This document shows, in pieces, positions 44,716 to 52,783 of a stretch of DNA of 64,000 bases. The stretch covers positions 186,001-250,000 of the forward strand of contig NZ_JAKREU010000007.1 of NCBI RefSeq assembly GCF_022664435.1, in the 5' to 3' direction. The position numbers and the translations under genes were made by a program. How positions within the stretch are numbered: the stretch's first letter is position 1; every line of letters starts with the position of its first letter. The notes below the pieces were generated by a model. The model did not search any database, was not told where the DNA came from, and saw nothing but the letters and a program-made list of their open reading frames with translations. This DNA is from Sphingomonas panni. Its GTDB lineage: Bacteria > Pseudomonadota > Alphaproteobacteria > Sphingomonadales > Sphingomonadaceae.

Positions 44716-45164
44716 TCGACCGGGCTTGGCTGCGGGAGCAGTTGACCCCGGACGGTTCGGTGCGGCACATCGTTGTCGATGCCGCAAGCTTAGAGGACTG
44801 GCAGCGGCTCTGGCGCGCGCTACGCCGACACGACCCTGCACCGACCTATCTGCGTGCTGGAAGCGAAGCGGCAATGCCGCCCAGCGTCGGTCCGATCTTC
44901 ACAGACGCACCCGCATTGAGCCGGAGCGTGCTGTTCGATTGGCGCGGCACGGAAGTGGATTGGCGCTTATACGGCTCGAACGAAGCAGACTTCACAATCA
45001 ATCCGCCCGACACCGATCACGATACCGCGATCATCGGCTTGCTGGGATGGCTGGGCGACCTGCTCCATCGGCCGGTGACGCTGATCCACGAGAATCGGCC
45101 GGACTACGCCATCCTGCGCTACGACCCGGCGGACGGGCGCTACACCCATCCGCCATGGCTCTGA
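44712..45164 (+). CDS. Conserved-looking hypothetical protein
   Basis: 150 residues from the ATG of an ATGA overlap with trhO. No membrane helix or signal peptide. Visible elements are VRHIVVDAASLEDWQRLWRA at the start, LFDWRGTEVDWRLYGSNEAD in the middle, and a C-terminal region LLHRPVTLIHENRPDYAIL. It looks like a compact alpha/beta cytoplasmic protein, perhaps of immunity- or SMI1-like size, but I do not recognise the family. Base use is like its neighbours. Last gene of the kinase-regulator-trhO operon. Confidence 0.65.
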   Translation: MIDRAWLREQLTPDGSVRHIVVDAASLEDWQRLWRALRRHDPAPTYLRAGSEAAMPPSVGPIFTDAPALSRSVLFDWRGTEVDWRLYGSNEADFTINPPDTDHDTAIIGLLGWLGDLLHRPVTLIHENRPDYAILRYDPADGRYTHPPWL

Positions 45165-45171
45165 GCGGCCC

Positions 45172-45462
45172 TTACTCCGCCTCGTCGCCCTTCACTTCGT
45201 CCGCCGGCGCATCCGCGCCCTTGGCCGGCGTCTGGAAATAGGCCTCGACCGGGCCGGACAGCTTGATCGTCAGCGGCTGGCCCTTGCGGTCGACCTTCTT
45301 GCCAAGGCCGACGCGGATCCAGCCTTCGGAGATCGAATATTCCTCGACATCGTTGCGCTCGGCGCCCTTGAAGCGAATGCCGATGCCGCGCTCCAGCACG
45401 GGCTGGTTGAAATGCGGGCTGCGCGGATTGATCGAGAGGCGATCGGGGGGCGTATCAGTCAT
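45172..45462 (-). CDS. DUF3297 family protein
   Basis: 96 residues. The sequence PPDRLSINPRSPHFNQPVLERGIGIRF, in pieces PPDRLSINPRSP and LERGIGIRFKG, then NDVEEYSISEGWIRV and DRKGQPLTIKLSGPVEAYF, matches DUF3297, a small cytoplasmic family of Proteobacteria with no known function. The C-terminal tail is acidic. The gene is convergent with the unknown protein at 44712-45164, with 7 bp between them. Confidence 0.85.
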   Translation of the reverse strand: MTDTPPDRLSINPRSPHFNQPVLERGIGIRFKGAERNDVEEYSISEGWIRVGLGKKVDRKGQPLTIKLSGPVEAYFQTPAKGADAPADEVKGDEAE

Positions 45463-45537
45463 GGGCGCGGCCCATGCCGCAAAATGCCCCCGCCGCCAAG
45501 CGGAAAGGGCGGAGGATCGCTCCCCCGCCCCGCCGCA

Positions 45538-45951
45538 TCAGTTACAGACCCGGACGCGCACCGTCTGGTCGTAATAGGGATCGTAGCGCCGCTCGATCCA
45601 GCACCGCTGATAATCGTTATAGCGATAGGCGTAATAGCCGTCGTTCGGATAATAGCCGCGCTGACGATAGAAGCGATCGTCGTAATTATAGGCATAGCCC
45701 CGGTCGCGATAATAGCGATCGCGATAGCGCCGGTCGTTCGCGCTCGATGCGAGCGCCGCACCGATGGCGAGGCCGGCGATGCCGGCGACGACCGCCGTAC
45801 CGCCATTGTCGCGCCCGCGGTGCCAGCCACGGTCATAGCCGCGGTCCCAGCCATAGCCGCGGCGCCACTGCGCATCGGCCGGCGCGGCGGCGGTCAGCGC
45901 CGTCGCAGCCAGCGACAGCCCCAGGCCCGCCTTGGTCAGCAAGGTCTTCAT
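45538..45951 (-). CDS. Small secreted Tyr/Arg-rich protein with Gly-zipper-like segment
   Basis: 137 residues from ATG 45951, preceded by GAGGAG. A Sec signal peptide (MKTLLTKAGLGLSLAATALT) ends near ADAQ. A hydrophobic Gly/Ala segment (VVAGIAGLAIGAALASS) lies near residues 55-72, like a glycine zipper that could insert in or sit at the outer membrane. The rest is unusually rich in Tyr, Arg and Asp (RYRDRYYRDRGYAYNYDDRF) and ends with two Cys, one near the C-terminus (VRVRVCN). Proteins of this kind are common and uncharacterised in sphingomonads. Confidence 0.75.
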   Translation of the reverse strand: MKTLLTKAGLGLSLAATALTAAAPADAQWRRGYGWDRGYDRGWHRGRDNGGTAVVAGIAGLAIGAALASSANDRRYRDRYYRDRGYAYNYDDRFYRQRGYYPNDGYYAYRYNDYQRCWIERRYDPYYDQTVRVRVCN

Positions 45952-46104
45952 GCCAATCTCCTCAACATGCGTGGGGGCCATGTCGGCCCCGAACTACCGT
46001 CTTGTCACGTCGACGCATCTGCGCCGATGATCGACGCCCTACGCCCGCACGACTGAACGCACGCGGAACCGAGCATTCACCGGCGGTTTATGAAAGGGTT
46101 AACC

Positions 46105-46503
46105 ATGGCGAACTGGCTGCTGAAGTCCGAACCCGACAGCTATGGCTGGGACGATCTGGTCCGCGACGGCGGCACCGAATGGGACGGCGTGCGCAACCAT
46201 GCCGCCGCTGGGCATCTGCGCGCGATGGCGCTCGGCGACCGCGCGCTATTCTACCATTCGGGCAAGGACAAGGCGGCGGTCGGCGTCGCCCGTATCGCCC
46301 GCACGGCGCGGCCGGACGGCGACGAAGGCTGGGTGTCGGTCCGCGTCGAACCGGACCATGCCCTGCCCCGTGCGGTGCCGCTCAAGGCGATGAAGGCCGA
46401 GGATGCGCTGCAGGAGATGGCGATGCTGCGCCAGTCGCGGCTGTCGGTGTCGCCGGTGACGGACTGGGAATGGGCGGTGCTGATGCAGCTGGCGGGGGAA
46501 TAG
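46105..46503 (+). CDS. EVE domain protein
   Basis: 132 residues from ATG 46105, with AAGGG seven bases before it. It begins ANWLLKSEPDSYGWDDLVRD and continues WDGVRNHAAAGHLRAMALGD and LFYHSGKDKAAVGVARI, the signature of EVE (PUA-like) domain proteins related to thymocyte nuclear protein 1. EVE domains bind modified bases in DNA or RNA; the cellular role in these bacteria is not settled. It stands alone between two short intergenic gaps. Confidence 0.92.
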   Translation: MANWLLKSEPDSYGWDDLVRDGGTEWDGVRNHAAAGHLRAMALGDRALFYHSGKDKAAVGVARIARTARPDGDEGWVSVRVEPDHALPRAVPLKAMKAEDALQEMAMLRQSRLSVSPVTDWEWAVLMQLAGE

Positions 46504-46520
46504 CGCCCCCCTCACACACC

Positions 46521-46640
46521 CCGTTTGGTTCGAGCAGCTTCGAGCCTGTCGAGAAGCGTCCGTCGAGAACTCCCCGCGTATGGCAACCCGTTCTCGACTA
46601 TCGCTTCTCGACTACGCTCGAAGCTGCTCGAACCGAACGG
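46521..46640. repeat. Long inverted repeat, family E
   Basis: CCGTTTGGTTCGAGCAGCTT continuing CGAGC faces the complement GCTCGAAGCTGCTCGAACCG continuing AACGG. The arms are about 25 bp and nearly perfect, around 70 bp that itself contains smaller repeats of CGAGAA. It lies between the convergent EVE and MFS genes. A related element is at 50227-50341. Confidence 0.8.
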
Positions 46641-46653
46641 AATGGAGAAAAGT

Positions 46654-47937
46654 CTACGCCCCCTCCACCCGCGCCAGCCGTGGCGACAGCACATGCACCA
46701 GCAGCAACGCGACGAAATAGGCCGACCCGGCAACGAAGAACAACGGCGCATAGCTGCCGATGCCGTCCAGCACGTAACCGGCATATTTCGCCATCAGCAT
46801 CCCGCCGACCGCGCCGACCGTCCCGCCGATGCCGACCACCGACCCCACCGCCGCACGCGGGAACAGGTCGGAGGGCAGCGTATAGAGGTTCGCCGAAAAC
46901 GCCTGGTGCGCTGCGGTCGCGATCCCGATTACCAGCACCGCGACCCACAAATTGTCGATCGACTGGGCGAACAACACCGGCAGCACCGCGACCGCGCAGA
47001 CGAACATCGTCGCCTTGCGCGCGAAATTGACGCTCCGCCCGCTGGCGATCAGCCGCGACGACAGCCATCCGCCCGCCACGCTGCCCAGATCGGACAACAG
47101 GTAGATCGCGACCAAAGGCGGCCCGAAGCTCAACAGGTCGAGGTCGTACCGGTCGCCCAGATAGCCCGGCAGCCAGAACAGGAAGAACCACCAGATCGGG
47201 TCGATGCAGAACTTGCCGAGCGCATAGGCCCAGGTCTCGCGCTTCGTGACTAACTTCGCCCAAGCGATCGGCTGCACCGGATCGGCCGGGTCCTGCTCGA
47301 TCCACGCGCGCTCGCCCGCCGACAATTTCTTGTGATCGGCAGGCGAGCGATAGAAGGCGAGCCACGCGACCAGCCACACCAGACTGACCACCCCGGTCAC
47401 GACGAACGCCATGCGCCAGCCATAGGCGACGGTCAGCATCGGCACCGCCAGCGGCGTGATGATCGCGCCGACATTCGCGCCGGCGTTGAACACGCCGATG
47501 GCGAAGGCGCGTTCCTTGGCCGGAAACCATTCGGTCACCGCCTTGATCCCGGCGGGGAAGTTGCCCGCCTCGCCCAGCCCCAGGCCGAACCGCGCCATGG
47601 CGAACTGCGTCACGCTGTACGCGCCACCATGGGCGATATGCGCGACCTGCCAGATGACGAAGGCGACGGCATAGCCCATGCGCGCGCCGATCACATCGAC
47701 GATCCGCCCGAACCCGATATAGCCGATCGCATAGGCCATCTGGAAAAAGAAGATGACGTTGGCGAAGTCGGTCTCGCTCCAGCCGAGATCCTTCGACAGG
47801 GTCGGTTTCAGCACCCCGATCATCTGCCGGTCGACATAGTTGATGACCGTCGCCATGAACAACAGCGCGACGATCCCCCAGCGATAGCGACCCGCGCGGG
47901 CCACCGCGCGTTCGATGCCGTCAACCTGCTCCGTCAT
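46654..47937 (-). CDS. MFS transporter, hexuronate (ExuT)-like
   Basis: 427 residues, twelve predicted helices. GGAGG precedes the ATG at good spacing. Family marks: INYVDRQMIGVLKPTLSKDL in helix 1, RFGLGLGEAGNFPAGIKAV and WFPAKERAFAIGVFNAGAN, which are typical of the anion:cation symporter group that includes hexuronate transporter ExuT and related sugar-acid carriers. It should bring a sugar acid (galacturonate or glucuronate type) across the inner membrane. It may be co-transcribed with the hydratase gene upstream, across a palindromic repeat pair. Fits the pectin-type locus. Confidence 0.88.
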   Translation of the reverse strand: MTEQVDGIERAVARAGRYRWGIVALLFMATVINYVDRQMIGVLKPTLSKDLGWSETDFANVIFFFQMAYAIGYIGFGRIVDVIGARMGYAVAFVIWQVAHIAHGGAYSVTQFAMARFGLGLGEAGNFPAGIKAVTEWFPAKERAFAIGVFNAGANVGAIITPLAVPMLTVAYGWRMAFVVTGVVSLVWLVAWLAFYRSPADHKKLSAGERAWIEQDPADPVQPIAWAKLVTKRETWAYALGKFCIDPIWWFFLFWLPGYLGDRYDLDLLSFGPPLVAIYLLSDLGSVAGGWLSSRLIASGRSVNFARKATMFVCAVAVLPVLFAQSIDNLWVAVLVIGIATAAHQAFSANLYTLPSDLFPRAAVGSVVGIGGTVGAVGGMLMAKYAGYVLDGIGSYAPLFFVAGSAYFVALLLVHVLSPRLARVEGA

Positions 47938-48055
47938 TCCACGCCTCCGCTTGCATCCTCTGCGGATCGGCCCGTCTGATGGGGTCGATTCCGCGTTATT
48001 GGTTTGGGGCGGGAGATGGCGACCATCCGATCGCCATCATCCCTCACCGCCATTT

Positions 48056-48147
48056 CGTACCCCGGCGAAGGCCGGGGCCCAGTTGGGGGACGCCTGTGCC
48101 TTGCCGGAAGGCCTTCCCAACTGGACCCCGGCCTCCGCCGGGGTACG
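48056..48147. repeat. Palindromic repeat pair, family C
   Basis: CGTACCCCGGCGAAGGCCGG faces an inverted copy ending CCTCCGCCGGGGTACG. It lies between the hydratase gene and the ExuT-like transporter gene; if both are on one transcript this hairpin is inside it. The 47938-48208 gap has no gene. Confidence 0.8.
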
Positions 48148-48208
48148 ACCATGTATGCCAAGGCACGCCGCGCCCACCGTCTGTCACAGGATCGCGGGCG
48201 CGTGCCGA

Positions 48209-49009
48209 TCAGGCAGCATCGACCTGCGCCCCCGATGCCGCCACGATCCCGCACGCGACGTGCAGCACCCCGAAATCCGCCTCGAACCGCTGGCCCGGCC
48301 CGATCTGATGCACGCCGGTCACCGCGCCGGACGAAACCCAGGTGCCGGGCGTCACCGCGACGCCACGTTCGGCGAGGCAGTCGACCAGAAACGCGACCGC
48401 GCCGATCGGCCCGTCCAGCATCGTGCGCGCCGTTGCACTGCCGACCACCGCTTCGTCGATCCGCGATTCGACCGGCCAGTCGAGAAACCCCAACTCGCGC
48501 CAGCCGGGCACTTCGTCGCCGATCAACAGCCCGAAATTATTGCCATAATCGCTGATCGTCACCAGCGGCCCGTCGGCGTTGATCCCAGCATAGGGCGAAC
48601 TGGCGATCTCCACGCCGACATGCACCGCATCGACCAGCGCCAACGCCTCGTCCAGCGACAGGCCGGTGCGGCCGGGTTCGGGCGCGCGGCCGATCCGCAC
48701 GCAATATTCCGCCTCCGCCGCAGCGAAGCCATCGGCGATCACGGCCATGTCCTGCACGTCGCTACCGACGATCTGATCGGAAAAGATCGGTCCGGCCAGC
48801 CGGTTGGCACCCAGCACGCCGTCGAGCGGCGCGTTGATCCGTCCGACCTTCCATCCGGCGACCGTGCGCCCGTCGATTGCGATCGCGCGGTCCTGGATCG
48901 CATAGGCGTCGGCCAGCGTCGTCGGCGCATCGCCCGGATAGGGCGACAGGCCCGCCGCCTGCCGCCGCGCCGTCACGAACGCCTGTGCGATCCGATCGCG
49001 ATTACCCAT
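48209..49009 (-). CDS. 2-keto-4-pentenoate hydratase (MhpD)-like enzyme
   Basis: 266 residues from ATG 49009, following GGAGAGG. Sequence marks of the MhpD/HpaH branch of the fumarylacetoacetate hydrolase superfamily: LADAYAIQDRAIAI, VAGWKVGRIN, AAAEAEYCVRIGR, VHVGVEIASSPY and VSSGAVTGVHQIGPGQ. The Glu pair in EAEY and the later VEI is the expected metal site. Usual reaction: hydration of a 2-keto-4-enoate. In this locus it may act on a keto-deoxy sugar acid instead; that is inference. An operator-like site lies upstream, in the gap shared with the LacI gene. Confidence 0.85.
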   Translation of the reverse strand: MGNRDRIAQAFVTARRQAAGLSPYPGDAPTTLADAYAIQDRAIAIDGRTVAGWKVGRINAPLDGVLGANRLAGPIFSDQIVGSDVQDMAVIADGFAAAEAEYCVRIGRAPEPGRTGLSLDEALALVDAVHVGVEIASSPYAGINADGPLVTISDYGNNFGLLIGDEVPGWRELGFLDWPVESRIDEAVVGSATARTMLDGPIGAVAFLVDCLAERGVAVTPGTWVSSGAVTGVHQIGPGQRFEADFGVLHVACGIVAASGAQVDAA

Positions 49010-49044
49010 GCCCCAACCTCTCCCATCTATCGGCCATGGCGTAA

Positions 49045-49060
49045 TGGAAACCGGTGTCAC
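49045..49060. promoter_or_regulatory. LacI-type operator-like site 1
   Basis: TGGAAACCGGTGTCAC, an imperfect palindrome around CCGG, in the divergent gap between the hydratase and lacI genes. Its complement, GTGACACCGGTTTCCA, is almost identical to the site at 54218-54231 and close to the one at 50180-50193. Confidence 0.6.
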
Positions 49061-49127
49061 AAGCAAGCCGGCCAAATCGTCCGTCCGGGACATTGGCGGA
49101 TCGCGCGGGCCAAGCTATCCAATATCC

Positions 49128-50165
49128 ATGAAGAAGACCGGCCAACCGACGATCAACGATGTCGCCCGCCTGGCCGGCGTGTCCAAGAAGACGGTCAGCC
49201 GGGTCATCAACCAGTCGCCGCTGCTGAACGCGGAGACGCGGGACAAGGTGCAGGCGGTCATCGCCGAACTCGGTTACATTCCCAACCCGCAGGCGCGCGC
49301 GCTGGCATTGCGGCGCAACTTCCTGATCGCGCTGATCCACGACAATCCCAATGCGCAGATGGTGTTGCGCGTGCAGCAGGGGTTGCTGGAGGTGTTGCGC
49401 GACACCGAATTCGAACTGCTGGTCCATCCGGTCGACCGCGGCGCGCCCGACATGCGCGACGAAATCCGCCGCTTCCTCGAACGGCAACGGCCCTATGGCG
49501 TCATGCTGTTGCCGCCGATTTCGGAAAACGACGCACTGGCCGCGCTCTGTGCCCAGATCGGCTGCCGCTATGTCCGAATGGGGTCTGCGGCCTTCGACGG
49601 TCCCGGCCACATGGTATCGTCGAACGACCGGGAAGCGGTGCGCGGCGCGATCGATCACCTGTTCGCCGCCGGCCATCGCCGCATCTGCATGATCGCCGGC
49701 CCGCACGGCTTCCGCTCGGCCTTCGAACGGCAACAGGGCTATGAAGAGGCGATGGAGGCCGCCGGTCTGGGCGTGCAGCGCACCTGGATCGCGCAGGGCG
49801 ACTATACCTTCGAATCGGGGATGCGCGCCGCCGAACGGCTGCTCGACCTGTCGCCGCGCCCGACCGCGATCTTTTCGTCCAACGACGAAATGGCGGCGGG
49901 CGCGCTGCATATCGCCCGGCAGCGCGGGCTGGACGTGCCGGAACACCTGTCGATCGTCGGGTTCGACGATACCTCGATCGCGTCGCATCTCTGGCCGCCG
50001 CTCACCACCGTCCGCTGGCCGATCGCGACCATGGCCCGCGCCGCCGCGCTGAAGCTGATCGGCGAGGACGACGACGAACCCGACGCCGACGCCCCGGCCG
50101 AGGAAGAGACGCTGTTCGTCTCCACCCTGATCCGCCGCGCCTCGGTCGCCAAGCCGCAGGGATGA
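49128..50165 (+). CDS. LacI-family transcriptional regulator
   Basis: 345 residues from ATG 49128. The helix-turn-helix is TINDVARLAGVSKKTVSRVI (about residues 8-27), followed by the hinge region LGYIPNPQARALALRR. The effector domain (periplasmic-binding-protein fold) runs from about residue 60 and contains AIFSSNDEMAAGALHIARQR and LSIVGFDDTSIASHLWPPLT. The acidic C-terminal insert EDDDEPDADAPAEEE is unusual. It divides the hydratase/transporter genes from the esterase/lyase genes and probably represses them through the shared operator-like sites, released by a sugar or sugar acid. Confidence 0.94.
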   Translation: MKKTGQPTINDVARLAGVSKKTVSRVINQSPLLNAETRDKVQAVIAELGYIPNPQARALALRRNFLIALIHDNPNAQMVLRVQQGLLEVLRDTEFELLVHPVDRGAPDMRDEIRRFLERQRPYGVMLLPPISENDALAALCAQIGCRYVRMGSAAFDGPGHMVSSNDREAVRGAIDHLFAAGHRRICMIAGPHGFRSAFERQQGYEEAMEAAGLGVQRTWIAQGDYTFESGMRAAERLLDLSPRPTAIFSSNDEMAAGALHIARQRGLDVPEHLSIVGFDDTSIASHLWPPLTTVRWPIATMARAAALKLIGEDDDEPDADAPAEEETLFVSTLIRRASVAKPQG

Positions 50166-50179
50166 CTTGCGGCCGCGGA

Positions 50180-50193
50180 TGACACCGATTACC
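50180..50193. promoter_or_regulatory. LacI-type operator-like site 2
   Basis: TGACACCGATTACC differs from the site at 54218-54231 in three positions. It lies 15 bp after the lacI stop and about 170 bp ahead of the carboxylesterase gene. Confidence 0.45.
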
Positions 50194-50226
50194 CTTGCCG
50201 GGATAACGACGAAGTTTCCGCCCACA

Positions 50227-50341
50227 CCCGTTCACGCTGAGTAGGGGCTGAGCTTGCCGAAGACCCGTATCGAAGCACCTGCCGCGACGGGCCTTCGATA
50301 CGCCCTTTCGACTAGCTATACGGCTACTCAGGACAAACGGG
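50227..50341. repeat. Inverted repeat, family E
   Basis: CCCGTTCACGCTGAGTAG near the left end faces CTACTCAGGACAAACGGG on the right; inner segments CGTATCGAAG and CTTCGATACG also pair. It sits in the leader region of the carboxylesterase gene. Confidence 0.75.
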
Positions 50342-50363
50342 GCATTGGCACGGGGAGGATGTG

Positions 50364-51902
50364 ATGACCCTACCGATCGGCCGCCGCAACGTGATCGCCG
50401 GTGCCGCCGCGCTGGCGCTGGTCCACCCGGCCCGCGCCACGCCCCGCACCGCCGACCCGGTCGTGACCGCCCCCGCCGGACGCTGGCGCGGAACGACCGA
50501 AGCTGGCGTGCAGGTCTTTCGGGGCATCCGCTACGGCATCGACCCCACCCGCCATCGATTCCAACCGGTTACGGCCCCTGCGCCGGTCCGCGACACGCTG
50601 GCCGCGACCGCATTCGCCGCCTCCTGTCCGCAACGTGCCAACATCGACAACCAGAACGAGGATTGCCTGTTCCTCAACGTCTGGACCCCCGACGCCCGGC
50701 GCGGCGGCAACCGCCCGGTCATGGTGTACTTCCACGGCGGCGCGTACATGAACGGCACGGTGGTCGATCCGCTGGTGTACGGCCACCATCTGGCGGCGGG
50801 CGGCGATGCCGTGGTGGTGACGGTCAACCACCGGCTGAACGCGCTCGGCTATCTCTATCTCGCCCGGCTCGACCCGCGCTTTCCCGACAGCGGCAATGTT
50901 GGACAACGCGATCAACTGCTCGCGCTACAGTGGATACGCACCAACATCGCGCACTTCGGCGGCGATCCCTCGCGCGTCATGCTGTTCGGCCAGTCGGGCG
51001 GCGGGGCGAAGATCGCGACGCTGATGGCCATGCCCGCCGCGCAAGGCCTGTTCCACGCCGCCGCGACGATGAGCGGCCAGCAGGTCACCGCCTCCGGCCC
51101 GCTGAACGCCACCCGCCGCGCACAGGCGTTCCTGACCCGGCTGAAGGCCAGCCCGGCCGAGGCCGCGACCCTGCCCGTCGCCCGCCTGATCGACGCGCTG
51201 TCGGCCGAGGACCCGATATTGGGCGGCGGGGTCTATATGGGGCCGGTGCTGGACATGCGCTCGCTGCAACGCCACCCCTTCTGGCCCGATGCTCATCCGC
51301 TGGGGCGGAACATCCCCTTGATATTGGGCAATACGCGCGAGGAAACCCGCGCTTTCATCGCGCCGCAACCCGACCTGAACTGGGCCAATCTCGCCGAGCG
51401 GATGGCACCGCAGCTGCGCGTCGACGCGCACCCCGAATGGGTCGTGGCGCAATATCGCGCGGAGTTCCCGGCGATGACGCCGGCCGACATCCTCTACCGC
51501 GCGACCACCGCCGGGCGCAGCTGGCCGGGGCAGGTGATCGAGGCGGAGGCCCGCGCCGCCGCCGGCGTGCCAGCCTGGGTCTATCAGCTCGATTACAGCT
51601 CGCCCGTCCGGCCCGGCGGCCGCGCGGCGCATACCGACGACATTCCCCTCGTGTTCGGCACGCTAGATGCCGCCGGATCGATGAGCGGCACCGGCCCCGC
51701 CGCCCGCGCGCTGTCGGCGCGGATGATGGCCGCCTTCGGCTCGCTCGCCCGCAACGGTCATCCGGGCCGCGACTGGCCGCGCCACAGCCTGCCCCGCCGC
51801 GAAACGATGGTGTTCGACACGACCAGCCGCTTGGTAGACGATCCCCGCCGCTGGGAACGCGAACTCTTCGCCCGCTTCCCCTATATCCAGCCGGGGACGT
51901 GA
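50364..51902 (+). CDS. Secreted type-B carboxylesterase
   Basis: 512 residues from ATG 50364 (a GTG three bases earlier is possible); GGGGAGG precedes. The N-terminus GRRNVIAGAAALALVHPARA has twin arginines before the hydrophobic stretch and looks like a Tat signal. Carboxylesterase type-B features: EDCLFLNVWTP, the oxyanion loop VYFHGGAYMNG, and the nucleophile elbow FGQSGGG near residue 210 in place of the more usual GESAG. The His part is in PLVFGTL. Within a pectin-type locus it could remove acetyl or methyl or feruloyl esters from the polymer. Confidence 0.88.
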   Translation: MTLPIGRRNVIAGAAALALVHPARATPRTADPVVTAPAGRWRGTTEAGVQVFRGIRYGIDPTRHRFQPVTAPAPVRDTLAATAFAASCPQRANIDNQNEDCLFLNVWTPDARRGGNRPVMVYFHGGAYMNGTVVDPLVYGHHLAAGGDAVVVTVNHRLNALGYLYLARLDPRFPDSGNVGQRDQLLALQWIRTNIAHFGGDPSRVMLFGQSGGGAKIATLMAMPAAQGLFHAAATMSGQQVTASGPLNATRRAQAFLTRLKASPAEAATLPVARLIDALSAEDPILGGGVYMGPVLDMRSLQRHPFWPDAHPLGRNIPLILGNTREETRAFIAPQPDLNWANLAERMAPQLRVDAHPEWVVAQYRAEFPAMTPADILYRATTAGRSWPGQVIEAEARAAAGVPAWVYQLDYSSPVRPGGRAAHTDDIPLVFGTLDAAGSMSGTGPAARALSARMMAAFGSLARNGHPGRDWPRHSLPRRETMVFDTTSRLVDDPRRWERELFARFPYIQPGT

Positions 51903-51936
51903 GAGGCAGGGACCGTCCACGCGCGCCTGACCCTAA

Positions 51937-52019
51937 CGTCATCCCAGCGAAGGCTGGGATCTCCCGATGATGGCGCGCAGCAGGAGCCGCGGGAGACCCC
52001 AGCCTTCGCTGGGGTGACG
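51937..52019. repeat. Palindromic repeat pair, family B
   Basis: CGTCATCCCAGCGAAGGCTG continuing GGATCTCCC faces an inverted copy GGGAGACCCCAGCCTTCGCT ending GGGGTGACG. It lies between convergent genes. A twin is at 58837-58919. Confidence 0.85.
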
Positions 52020-52051
52020 TTCTGAGGCGACAGAATCAGCCCGATTAACCC

Positions 52052-52783
52052 TCACCGCCGTCGCTTGGTCGCCCAGTCCAGCGCCCCGCCGACATGGGCG
52101 AGCACCCGCGCGTCGGCCCAGCTCTCCTTGCGATGGCCAAGCCCGGTATAGAATACCCGCCCCTTCCCCACCCGATGCGCCCACGCCAGCGGCTTCGGGT
52201 TCACGTCCTTCGCCCCGATCGACTGCGGATCGAAGGTCAGCAGATGATCGAGATCGGTCGACAGATCGCCAAAGCCATACCATTCGTCGGCAATGCGAAA
52301 ATGGTCGGGCAGGCCATCGGTTGCCGGGTGCCGGTGCGGGGTACGCGTCACATCCGCCTCCGGCGTGCCCGGCGGATGCTGTGCGAACCGCCCGCCGATC
52401 ATCCGCCCATACCAGGGCCAGTCGTAATGCGAATCGGCGGCGGCATGGATGGCGACGATCCCGCCGCCCCCCTCGACATAGCGCTGCAGCGCGTCCCGGC
52501 GCGGGCCGACGAACCATTCGGTCTCGGGCCGTTTGGGATCGGTGGTGGTCGATACCAGCACGATCGCGGCATAGGCCAGCGGCTGGTCGAACACAGCCGG
52601 ATCGTCGCTGGCGACCGGCTCCATGCCACGCTCGCGCACGATCCTAGTCAGCGCGACCACCGCGGTCGGGATCGAATCATGCACGAACCCGGTCGCACGG
52701 TGGAACAGCAGCACGCGCGGCGCGGCCATGCCCGGCACCGCCAACAGCAACGCCAGCAGCGTGGCGACCAGCCGCGCGATCAT
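52052..52783 (-). CDS. ThuA-domain protein, secreted
   Basis: 243 residues from ATG 52783, which overlaps the pectate lyase stop (ATGA). A signal peptide (MIARLVATLLALLLAVPGMA) precedes the ThuA domain: PRVLLFHRATGFVHDSIPTA, VLVSTTTDPKRPE, GGGIVAIHAAADSHYDWPWY and GRVFYTGLGHRKESW. ThuA proteins are glutamine-amidotransferase-like folds linked to sugar use (first named for trehalose utilisation) and often occur with glycoside hydrolases and lyases; enzymatic activity is unclear. Coupling to the pectate lyase suggests a role in the same polysaccharide breakdown. Confidence 0.9.
   Translation of the reverse strand: MIARLVATLLALLLAVPGMAAPRVLLFHRATGFVHDSIPTAVVALTRIVRERGMEPVASDDPAVFDQPLAYAAIVLVSTTTDPKRPETEWFVGPRRDALQRYVEGGGGIVAIHAAADSHYDWPWYGRMIGGRFAQHPPGTPEADVTRTPHRHPATDGLPDHFRIADEWYGFGDLSTDLDHLLTFDPQSIGAKDVNPKPLAWAHRVGKGRVFYTGLGHRKESWADARVLAHVGGALDWATKRRR

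Noticed and set aside
46521..46560. GGTTCGAGC-type motif considered as part of a tRNA T-arm
   Set aside because: No acceptor stem, anticodon arm or D-arm could be folded around it; the motif belongs to the inverted repeat.
46521..46640. Inverted repeat considered as ends of an insertion sequence
   Set aside because: The interior is about 70 bp with no transposase and no visible target duplication; a similar element at 50227-50341 fits an intergenic repeat family.
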